From positions 3,405,021-3,469,020 of the forward strand of contig NZ_CP011930.1 in NCBI RefSeq assembly GCF_001040945.1: a stretch of DNA of 64,000 nucleotides, in the 5' to 3' direction. The notes under the pieces were generated by a model that was given only the letters and a program-made list of their open reading frames with translations, ran no database searches and was not told the DNA's origin. Position numbers and translations under genes: made by a program. Shown here in pieces: positions 57,010 to 64,000 of this stretch. The DNA comes from Herbaspirillum seropedicae (GTDB lineage Bacteria > Pseudomonadota > Gammaproteobacteria > Burkholderiales > Burkholderiaceae_D). Every line of letters starts with the position of its first letter. Position 1 is the stretch's first letter.

Positions 57010-57408
57010 TCAGACTCCGAAAGGATAGGAGGCCATGACGCTGGCCTCCGGGGAGGCGGCCAGCGCGGCCAGGTGCTGGGCAGCAGCGCCCGGCCCATCG
57101 GGCGCGGAGGAATCATTGTTGAAGAAATCGAAGCGCTCGCTCTGTGTGAAGATCTGCTGCAAGGTCAGCACGCCATCGCTGAACTGCAGGCGACGCTGGG
57201 GATGCACCAGCGCCTCCAGCGCCCCCTCGCGCAAGAGGATCTGGCCGCCGCTGCTGAACACCAGCAACAAGTCGATGCCGAGACTGCGCACATCCTTGAT
57301 CGATTCGATCGGGATCTTGCGCAGGGCGGTACCGGCCTGGGCGATGTCCAGCGTATAGGTGGTCTTGCCCGCCAAGGCTTCCTCGGCGGTCTGGGCTTCC
57401 TGAGACAT
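57010..57408 (-). CDS. Small protein resembling the BapA prefix-like domain
   Basis: A 132-residue protein without signal peptide. The middle (IPIESIKDVRSLGIDLLLVF then SSGGQILLREGALEAL) has the alternating pattern of the BapA prefix-like domain found at the N-terminus of some type 1-secreted adhesins. Here it would be a separate protein. It lies 9 bp behind the MotB-like gene and 1 bp before regulator B. The resemblance is from memory; function unknown. Confidence 0.5.
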   Translation of the reverse strand: MSQEAQTAEEALAGKTTYTLDIAQAGTALRKIPIESIKDVRSLGIDLLLVFSSGGQILLREGALEALVHPQRRLQFSDGVLTLQQIFTQSERFDFFNNDSSAPDGPGAAAQHLAALAASPEASVMASYPFGV

Positions 57409-57417
57409 GTTGCGCCC

Positions 57418-58263
57418 TCACTCCGATTTCTGGATGCGGATTTCCAGGCCTTCCACGCCGCTCTGGCTGGCCGCCTGCACCGGTTCGATACGCTGGCGGA
57501 TGCGTGAGGCCGGCACGCCCAGGCTGAGCAGGTGGTTACGCACGGCCACGACCCGATAGAAGGCCATGCGGTTGGATTCGGACAGGCCTTCCACTGCCGT
57601 GGAGCTGATGGTGAAGGTCTGTTCGCGATTGGCGTTCCAGTTGAAATGGCTCACGAAGGTCTCGGTCATGCGCTTGGCCTCGATGCCGCTGAGGTCCACC
57701 GTACCGGGACGGAAGCGCACGATCAGCACGCTCGGACGCAGGGCCAGTGCTTCCAGCCCTTGCGGCAGGGAGCCGGCCGTGCCGCTGGCGTCAACCACGC
57801 GCTCGGCGGCGCCTTCCTTGGCCAGGTCGGCATCCGGAGTGGACTTGAGATTGTTGCCACGCTCCTTCTGGTTGGGCTTTTCAGTCTTGGACAAGCCTGA
57901 GGCCTTGAAGCGCAACTCGCTCTCGCGCAGCTTTTCCTTCAGTTCGGCAACGTCGGCCTTGTAGCGGATCTCGCTCTCATGCATGCTCTGCCGCAGGCGT
58001 TCCAGCTGGGCATGCAGCTCGTCCTCGGCGGCGATCTCCGGTTTGGCCTCATTGGGGCCGGGATAGGCCTTGGGATGCGGCTTGCCCAAGGCCAGCTTTT
58101 CGGTGGCCTTGGCGTCGACGGCCTCGTCGCGCGCCCGCATCGAGAAATACATCACCGCCATGGCCAGGATGGCGATGAGCAAGAGCAGGTACATGACCAT
58201 GTTGACCATGGAGTCCACATAGCCCGGCCAGAAATTTTGTTCGTCGGAATCGACTGCTGCCAT
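57418..58263 (-). CDS. MotB-like protein with OmpA-type C-terminus (SiiA-like candidate)
   Basis: A 281-residue inner-membrane protein. One TM helix (about residues 18-40) starts with FWPGYVDSMVNMVMYLLL, whose Asp17 aligns with the proton-binding Asp32 of MotB (AYADFMTAMMAFFL). A coiled region (about 75-130) and an OmpA/MotB-like C-terminal domain (about 175-281) follow. The ATG at 58263 has AAGGAG eight bases upstream; the in-frame ATG at 58278 contains that site. It follows the giant adhesin by 129 bp. SiiA/SiiB of Salmonella SPI-4 form a comparable ion channel for the giant adhesin SiiE. A MotA-like partner is not in this window. Confidence 0.75.
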   Translation of the reverse strand: MAAVDSDEQNFWPGYVDSMVNMVMYLLLLIAILAMAVMYFSMRARDEAVDAKATEKLALGKPHPKAYPGPNEAKPEIAAEDELHAQLERLRQSMHESEIRYKADVAELKEKLRESELRFKASGLSKTEKPNQKERGNNLKSTPDADLAKEGAAERVVDASGTAGSLPQGLEALALRPSVLIVRFRPGTVDLSGIEAKRMTETFVSHFNWNANREQTFTISSTAVEGLSESNRMAFYRVVAVRNHLLSLGVPASRIRQRIEPVQAASQSGVEGLEIRIQKSE

Positions 58264-58334
58264 TTTTTTCTCCTTCATTTGTTTAAAGAAATACCGGATG
58301 GGCGCCCTGCTGGCCCCGTCCTGCGAACTTTGAT

Positions 58335-58356
58335 GCGCCGGCCAACCGGCCGGCGC
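58335..58356 (-). other. GC-rich hairpin between adhesin and MotB-like genes
   Basis: A perfect 9-bp stem GCGCCGGCC/GGCCGGCGC with an AACC loop, 37 bp past the adhesin stop. No T-run follows, so it may slow or stabilise mRNA ends rather than terminate. Confidence 0.6.
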
Positions 58357-58392
58357 TTGCTACGATGCGACGCACTGCGGTGGGCTACCCGC

Positions 58393-61300
58393 TCATACGC
58401 CAAAGATCGTATGGGTATTGCTCTGGGCATACTGCACGTTCACCAGCAGCAGTGTGTAGGTCAAGCTGCCCGGCCCCGGGCCGTCCAGGTCGATGGACAG
58501 GATGGTCCCGTTCGCCGGGGCGGCCGAGGCCGTCACGAAGCGATCCAGGTTGGCCGCCGTCACGGTCTGGCCGGCCACGCTCACCTTGTCCATGCCGACC
58601 ATGAAATCGGACACTCTGGCCATCAGCCGCGCCGAGTCGGTCGCACCGGAGGCGCCCACTACCAGCGTGTCCTTGCCCGCCCCGGTCTGCACCTCGGTGT
58701 TGTAGATGCCATTGGCGGTGGCGGCGGCGCCCAGCGGGATCATGTCATCCCCCGCCCCGGCGGTGAGGTTGGTCAGGCTCTGCGGCGCCCAGTACCAGCC
58801 CAGGGTCTGACCGCCAATGGCGGTGCTCTGGCCATTGGAAGGCCCGTCGGTGACATCGGTGGCGACGATGCTCAGATCTTTGTAGAACCCCGGTGCGAGC
58901 ACGTTGGCCGGCGCCTCCAGCTTGAAGTCGCCCGCCGCGAACTGGTTGAACGCCAAGAGCTTGCCGCCCATACTGACCGTAACCAGGTAGCTGTGTCCCG
59001 AGCCTGCCGTCCCCACCGTGCCGGTGAAGCTGAGTTGATGCTGCAAGCCGCTGGAACCGGTCGAGTCACCGGCGGCTGCCGAGACCATCGCATAGCGCGT
59101 GGTGGAATCGTTGATTGCCTGGGCCGCCTGGCCGTCGCCAGAGACCTTCAGGTTGCTCAGCACTGGCGCCGTCGCCCCGCCCTGGACATTGAACACAATG
59201 TCATTGCCCGTCACCGTATTGCCGGCCACGTCGATGTACTTGCTGCTCAGAGTGTGCTGCCCCGCGCCCAGACTGCTGGCCGGAGTCAGGCTGAGCGTGA
59301 CGTTGCTGCTGCCAAGGTCGGCGTCGCTCAGGGTGCGGCTGGCCAGGACCTGGCCCCCTTCCATCAGGCGGATGACATCCCCCGCTGCTGCTCGGGTTCC
59401 ATCGAAGCTGACCTGGATGGTCGGCTGGGTATTGACATTGGCCGTGGGCGCCTGGAACAGCAGGCGCAGGTTGCCGATGTCGTAGCCCTTATCCATCGGC
59501 ACGCCGTCAGGGTTGAAAGCGAAGACATCGGTATTGACGTCGTCAAAGCCGGCCTGTGCATTGAGGACCAGCGTCTTGGCGTCGGGAGCGGTAAAGAAGT
59601 AGCTCTCACCCATCACCAAGCGATTGTTCTGGTGGATCAGCCTGAAGCTGTGGTCGAAGCCTGGCGAGCTGGAGAAGCCGATCACGCTCCTGTCGTTCGG
59701 GTTGGTGGTATTGCCATTGCCGCTGAAGGCCAGGCCACCCCACTCGCCATAGATACCCTTGAGCGACGACAACAGGCTGACCGCGTCGCCACTGCCGGGC
59801 ATCAGGCTGCTCAGATCCACGCTTTCACCATTGCTCAGGGTGTGCTTGTTGATCGGCCCCAGCACATCGGGAACCGACAACATCTTGTAGCTGAGCTGGT
59901 TGCCCGCTGCCAGCGTCGCCTTCAGCGAAGCCGGTACGGTGGTATCGACGCTGAGCTTGACGCTGGCCGTGCTCCTGTTGCCGGCCAGGTCGGTCAGGGT
60001 CAGGCTGGCGAGCCTGTCTCCGGCTTGCGGCGCGGCGTTCTTGAACTGGATGGCCTTGACGATGCTGCTGACCTCGTCGGATGTCATTGCGGTGCCAGCG
60101 GTCTTGCTGATGCTCAGGGTGCGGCTGGCGTCGTCGTAGCCATAGCTCAGTCCGGCCACGCCGCCTACCACGCGGTTGCCGATGGTGGTGGCGCTGGTGT
60201 TGAGATCAAGCGGCTGATCCAGCACCAGCTTGTCGCGCGCCAGGTCCAGCGCGGCGCCGCTCATGGCCAGCTTGATGCTGACGATGTCATTGGCCTGCTG
60301 GACCACGGTCTCCTGCGGGAACAGGCTCTCGCCCGCCGTCGCCCGCGCCGCACTGATGGACTTGCTGGCGCTGTTCTGCACACCCGGCAGCGCGCCATCC
60401 AGATCGACCAGCGGTGCGCGGGTATCGACCATCAGCGCAGCGGTGGAGGCGCCGCCGGTCTCGCCGGTGGTGCTGACCAGGGCGAAGCTGGCCGTACGCA
60501 CTCCATCGCCCAGCGCTGCACCGCCCAGCTTGATGCTCTGCACCAAGGACTGCACCTGGCTGCCGCTGAGGGTGCTGCCATCGGTCTTGGCGATGTCCAG
60601 CGTGCGCGAGGCGGCGTCATAGGTATAGCTCAGGCCGGTGATGCCGGCCACGGTCCGGCCACTCACGGTGGCCAGCGACGCGCTCAGATCCAGCGGCGTA
60701 TCCAGCATCAGCTTGTCGGACTTGGGATTCAGGCCAGCCCCGCCCAGGCTCACCCGCAGGAGGCGCGCGGTGGTGGCCGAGGGAGCGCCGACGTTGGCGT
60801 CGAAGGCCACGCCAGCTGCCAGCACGGCGGCGTCGGTGACGATCTGCGTGGCAGCGAGCTGCGCGCCAGTGGTCTTGGGATCGAGATCGATCAGCAGGTT
60901 GTCGCTGCTGATCGCCAGCGTGGCCTGCACCACTGGACTGGCCAGCTTGCCGGCATCGACCAGGCTGATGTCGATGGTGCGGCGGCCCGGCGTGGGGGCG
61001 ACGTTCTGCAGCTTGATGTTCTCGACGATGGCCTCCACCTCCTGGCCGGTAAAGGTGCCGCCCAAGGTCTTGGTCAGCGACAGTGTCCGGGTAGCCGCGG
61101 TGTAGACGTAGCTGACGTCATTGACGCCGCCCACGGTCTTGCCCTTCACCGGCGCCAGGTTCTGGTCCAGCGCCACCAGGGCGTCCAGCAGCAACCTGTC
61201 GTCAGCCACGCGCAGCTCGGGGCCGCCAAAGACGACCTTGATGGTTGTGGTGCTGTTCTTCAACGGCGCGGCCACGTCGGCCAGGAAAGCCGTGCCGGCG

Positions 61301-64000
61301 CGCAGCTCGCTGTTGCTGGACTGGCGCAGCGCGGTGGTCTGGGTACGCGCTACTGCCGCGTCCAGGTCCAGCGTGGGCGGCGCGGCCGTCTCTACCAGCA
61401 CGTTGAAGGTCGCACGCGGGCTGAGGTTGCCGGCCAGGTCGGTCTGCTCGACCCAGTAGGTCCAGGTGCGGGTGCGGGTGCCGTTGGAATTGATCACGGT
61501 CGCGCCCGGCTGCAGGGTCTGGCCGCTGCTCTGGCCGCCATTCTGCTGCGCCTCGATCTGGATCTGCGAGAAGGACATCGTCGCCAGGCCCCAGCTGCTC
61601 ACGTCTTCCGGTTGCTGGATCTGTGGGGCTCCCACGTTCCATTGGAAGTACCACTCCTTGGCGTTGCCCTGCTGCGCGATCATGTAGCCGCCGTCCACAG
61701 TGGCGAACAGATACCAGCTCTGCGCGCCGATGGCCTTGGCGTAAGCCGGGCGGGACAAGTCCACCCGGCTCCCGTCGCCGGCAAATACCTCTACAACCAA
61801 GCTCTTCTGCAAGACGGCCAGATCGCTGGCCGACAGCAGGCGATACATGCCATTGGCGTCACTGTCGCTGCCGTCGTCGCGCTTGAGCCCGCTGACCTGC
61901 ACGTTCCCTTTGATTTCCAGGGTCCAGCTGCCATTGGTGGTGGAGGCCTGCACCGAGCCCATGACCTGGCCATCGCTGCGCCGTACGGCCACCTGGGCGC
62001 CCTTCTCGGCCACGCCCGACAGCATGAAGCTGCCGTCGGTTGACACACTGGCGCCGTCGGAGGTCTTCCCTGCCGGGCTCATCATGTCCACCGTAGGCGC
62101 GTCGGCGCGGGTATCGAGGGTCATGCGCAGGGGATCGCTCTTGGGTCCGGTGTTGCCGGCCACGTCGATGGCGCGCACTACCACGCTCTTGTCGGCGTCG
62201 CCGCTGAGCTTGACACTGGCGCCGCTGCCATTGACCCAGCGCGAGCCGTCGTCGAGGCTGTATTGCCAGCTGGCGCCGGTTTCCAGGCCGCTGATGTTGA
62301 GCGTGCCATCGCTGGTGACGCCGTCGCTGGAGGAAGTCCCCGTATCGTTGGCCAGGGCCAGGCCCAGCTTGCCCTGCGGCAGGGTATCGAGGGTAAAGCT
62401 CAGCACAGCGCTGGCCTGGCCTTCGTTGCCAGCCACGTCCACCTGCCGCACCAGTACCGACTTCGGACCATCGGTATTGCTGCCGCCGTCGGCCGCGCCC
62501 TGCACCTTGAAGTTGTTGCCCACCGCATTGAGCCAGGTGACGCCGCCGTCCAGGCTGTATTGCAGGGTGGCGCCGCTTTCCATGGTGCTCACACCGACCG
62601 TGCCATCGTTGGTGATCCGGTCCGAAGCCGAGACGCCGGTGTCCTTCATCAGGCTGGCCGTGATCTTCGCCGGCGGCACGACATCGCGTATGAAGTCCAG
62701 CGGCTCGCTGATCGGACTGACGTTGCCGGCGGCATCGAACTGGCGGACATAGACGGTCTTGTGCGGATCGGCCACGATACCCTTTTCCGCATTGGCTTTT
62801 TCGTTCGCGGCAAAACCAGTCGGGCTATACCAGTTCACTTTATCCAGGCTAATCTCATAAGTGCCGTTGACTAGCTTGCCAAGGATGATGATGTCCCAGT
62901 CCTTGGTAATCTTGTCGGTCGAGGAAATCCCGGTATCGTTGCGTAATTGCAGGGTCACGGGGTCCGGCACGCGCGTGTCCAAGGTAAAGCCCAGGCTGTC
63001 ACTGATAGGGCCGACGTTGCCGGCTGCATCGGTCTGGCGCACCTGGATACGCTTGTTGCCATCCCCGGTGAGCCGCACACTGGTGCCGCTGCCGGCGCTC
63101 CAGGTCAACCCGTTGTCGGTGGAATAGGTCCAGGTGGCGCCGCTGGCCAGGCCGCTGATATCGACGGTGCCGTCATTCGTCAGGCGGTCGGTGGCCGAAG
63201 ACCCGGTGTCATTGCGCAGGGACAGGTCGAGCTTGGCCGGTGCGCCGGTAGCCAGCGTGAAGGTCAGCACGTCGCTGTCCGGGCTGGTCAAGCCGGCCGC
63301 GCTGGTCTGGTGCACGATGACGTTCTTGACGCCATCGGTATTGCCGCCACCGTCGGAAGCACCCTTGATGCGTACGCTCGTACCGGTGCCATTGAGCCAG
63401 TTGGCGCCGCCATCCAGGCTGTACTGCCAGCTGCCGGTCGGGTCCAGCTTGCCGATGTTGATGGTGCCGTCGCTGGTGATGAGGTCAGTGGCCGAGGCGC
63501 CGGTATCCCGGGCAAGCGAGAGCGTAGGCCGGTTCGGCAGTCCGCCGTCGAGGGTGAAGCTGAGCACATCGCTGACCGCCCCCAGGTTGCCAGCCAGGTC
63601 GGACTGGCGCGCCATGACGGCCTTGGGGCCATCGCCGCTGACCAGGAAGCTGGTGCCGCTGCCACGGCTCCAGTTCACCCCGCCGTCGGTGCTCCACTGC
63701 CAGCTGGCATTGGCTTCCAGGCCAGTGACATTGACGGTGCCATCGCTGGTGATCTTGTCATTGATGACGCCGGTGTCGCGCGCCAGCGCCAGGCTCAGCT
63801 TGGCCGGGGCCAGGGTATCGAGCGTGATGGCCAGGCTGTCGCTGAAGGCGCTGTTGTTGCCGGCCAGGTCGGTCTGGCGCACTACGATGGTCTTGTTGCC
63901 ATCGAAATTGCCCACCCCATCGACTGCGCCCTTGATCTTGACGCTGGTGCCACTGCCGGCTGTCCAGCTACCGCCGTTATTGAGGCTGTATTGCCAGGTC
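58393..64000 (-). CDS. Giant type 1-secreted Ig-repeat adhesin (C-terminal part)
   Basis: Partial: the frame stays open to the right edge, giving 1868 residues. From the left edge of the protein part seen: six complete Ig-like repeats plus a partial one (about 62.1-64 kb), each with DTG-xxxxD-xxT-xDGT and a WQYSLDGG-type strand, 90-91 or 98-99 residues long; then a unique zone; then three repeats of about 155 residues (59.94-61.37 kb); a region with FDDVNTDVFAFNPDG and another Ig-like part; and a C-terminus with RTX-like GAGDD and GAGKD and a hydrophobic end, the mark of type 1 secretion. It is probably a LapA/SiiE/BapA-like adhesin. The secretion genes are not in the window. Confidence 0.85.
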   Translation of the reverse strand, partial: TWQYSLNNGGSWTAGSGTSVKIKGAVDGVGNFDGNKTIVVRQTDLAGNNSAFSDSLAITLDTLAPAKLSLALARDTGVINDKITSDGTVNVTGLEANASWQWSTDGGVNWSRGSGTSFLVSGDGPKAVMARQSDLAGNLGAVSDVLSFTLDGGLPNRPTLSLARDTGASATDLITSDGTINIGKLDPTGSWQYSLDGGANWLNGTGTSVRIKGASDGGGNTDGVKNVIVHQTSAAGLTSPDSDVLTFTLATGAPAKLDLSLRNDTGSSATDRLTNDGTVDISGLASGATWTYSTDNGLTWSAGSGTSVRLTGDGNKRIQVRQTDAAGNVGPISDSLGFTLDTRVPDPVTLQLRNDTGISSTDKITKDWDIIILGKLVNGTYEISLDKVNWYSPTGFAANEKANAEKGIVADPHKTVYVRQFDAAGNVSPISEPLDFIRDVVPPAKITASLMKDTGVSASDRITNDGTVGVSTMESGATLQYSLDGGVTWLNAVGNNFKVQGAADGGSNTDGPKSVLVRQVDVAGNEGQASAVLSFTLDTLPQGKLGLALANDTGTSSSDGVTSDGTLNISGLETGASWQYSLDDGSRWVNGSGASVKLSGDADKSVVVRAIDVAGNTGPKSDPLRMTLDTRADAPTVDMMSPAGKTSDGASVSTDGSFMLSGVAEKGAQVAVRRSDGQVMGSVQASTTNGSWTLEIKGNVQVSGLKRDDGSDSDANGMYRLLSASDLAVLQKSLVVEVFAGDGSRVDLSRPAYAKAIGAQSWYLFATVDGGYMIAQQGNAKEWYFQWNVGAPQIQQPEDVSSWGLATMSFSQIQIEAQQNGGQSSGQTLQPGATVINSNGTRTRTWTYWVEQTDLAGNLSPRATFNVLVETAAPPTLDLDAAVARTQTTALRQSSNSELRAGTAFLADVAAPLKNSTTTIKVVFGGPELRVADDRLLLDALVALDQNLAPVKGKTVGGVNDVSYVYTAATRTLSLTKTLGGTFTGQEVEAIVENIKLQNVAPTPGRRTIDISLVDAGKLASPVVQATLAISSDNLLIDLDPKTTGAQLAATQIVTDAAVLAAGVAFDANVGAPSATTARLLRVSLGGAGLNPKSDKLMLDTPLDLSASLATVSGRTVAGITGLSYTYDAASRTLDIAKTDGSTLSGSQVQSLVQSIKLGGAALGDGVRTASFALVSTTGETGGASTAALMVDTRAPLVDLDGALPGVQNSASKSISAARATAGESLFPQETVVQQANDIVSIKLAMSGAALDLARDKLVLDQPLDLNTSATTIGNRVVGGVAGLSYGYDDASRTLSISKTAGTAMTSDEVSSIVKAIQFKNAAPQAGDRLASLTLTDLAGNRSTASVKLSVDTTVPASLKATLAAGNQLSYKMLSVPDVLGPINKHTLSNGESVDLSSLMPGSGDAVSLLSSLKGIYGEWGGLAFSGNGNTTNPNDRSVIGFSSSPGFDHSFRLIHQNNRLVMGESYFFTAPDAKTLVLNAQAGFDDVNTDVFAFNPDGVPMDKGYDIGNLRLLFQAPTANVNTQPTIQVSFDGTRAAAGDVIRLMEGGQVLASRTLSDADLGSSNVTLSLTPASSLGAGQHTLSSKYIDVAGNTVTGNDIVFNVQGGATAPVLSNLKVSGDGQAAQAINDSTTRYAMVSAAAGDSTGSSGLQHQLSFTGTVGTAGSGHSYLVTVSMGGKLLAFNQFAAGDFKLEAPANVLAPGFYKDLSIVATDVTDGPSNGQSTAIGGQTLGWYWAPQSLTNLTAGAGDDMIPLGAAATANGIYNTEVQTGAGKDTLVVGASGATDSARLMARVSDFMVGMDKVSVAGQTVTAANLDRFVTASAAPANGTILSIDLDGPGPGSLTYTLLLVNVQYAQSNTHTIFGV
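59944..61371 (-). repeat. Three tandem 155-residue repeats in the adhesin
   Basis: Repeats start at LDLDAAVA, LIDLDPKT and LVDLDGAL. They share DDRLLLD/SDKLMLD/RDKLVLD, then GLSYTYD-like and SRTLDI-like strands and an IKL/IQF spot. No family is recognised. Confidence 0.75.
62100..64000 (-). repeat. Tandem Ig-like repeats of the adhesin
   Basis: DTG marks lie at 63777, 63507, 63210, 62937, 62643 and 62346. Units alternate between 90-91 and 98-99 residues; the longer ones carry a GAADGGSNTDG-type insert. The unit starting at 62937 is divergent. Confidence 0.8.

Noticed and set aside
57979..62043. A 1354-codon open frame on the + strand opposite the adhesin
   Set aside because: The repeats and high GC keep this frame open; the minus strand has clear Ig repeats, a RTX-like end and sensible codon use.
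62100..64000. CRISPR-like repeats in the adhesin gene
   Set aside because: The repeats are coding, roughly 270-300 bp long and diverged, with no short direct repeats and spacers.

Overview
The window is high-GC chromosomal DNA, densely packed with genes and mostly housekeeping. It most resembles a betaproteobacterium of the Oxalobacteraceae, probably Herbaspirillum or a close relative. This is inferred from gene content: flhD-flhC, phaC-phaB-phaR with a PhaR/PhbF-type box in front of phaR, rimO, rluD-bamD, mfd facing ispD-ispF, and a Wsp operon. No insertion sequence, integrase, tRNA, rRNA or CRISPR array was seen. Both ends cut a gene: flhC at the left and a giant adhesin at the right.

Layout. 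0-1.25 kb: flhC (partial), flhD and a long AT-rich upstream region with two related palindromes. 1.25-4.4 kb: metC-type lyase, a secreted protein and rimO. 4.5-7.8 kb: a lower-GC operon (azoreductase-like, P-loop protein, AvrD-like protein) with a divergent LysR gene. 8-12 kb: phaR, phaB, phaC and a small membrane protein. 12.2-14.4 kb: TauE-type exporter, an 86-residue protein and a divergent LysR gene. 14.4-17.3 kb: pgeF, rluD, bamD. 17.3-22.4 kb: an AraC gene followed by an outer-membrane channel, MFS transporter and amidase. 22.5-26.5 kb: yaaA, a DUF2513-like protein, a PIN protein, an aminotransferase and a YfcG-like protein. 26.5-37.5 kb: a complete wspA-B-C-D-E-F-R surface-sensing operon, then a MaoC hydratase and a second diguanylate cyclase. 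37.8-44.5 kb: small membrane protein, serB, mfd, ispD, ispF, cold-shock gene. 44.7-50.3 kb: malate synthase, LysR regulator, serine hydrolase, chemoreceptor. 50.5-56.2 kb: MocR-type regulator, degradative HMG-CoA reductase, orphan binding protein, MFS transporter. 56.2-64 kb: two XRE regulators, a small protein, a MotB-like protein and a type 1-secreted Ig-repeat adhesin that runs off the window.

How the genes fit together. Several units concern the choice between motile and attached life: flhDC (flagellar master regulator), Wsp plus an extra cyclase (c-di-GMP), a chemoreceptor, and the adhesin with an ion-channel-like partner. Others are storage and carbon metabolism (PHB genes, malate synthase, probable mevalonate catabolism). 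The least explained parts are the AvrD-like operon, the adhesin/MotB-like/small-protein/XRE locus, and several clean inverted repeats in divergent promoters.
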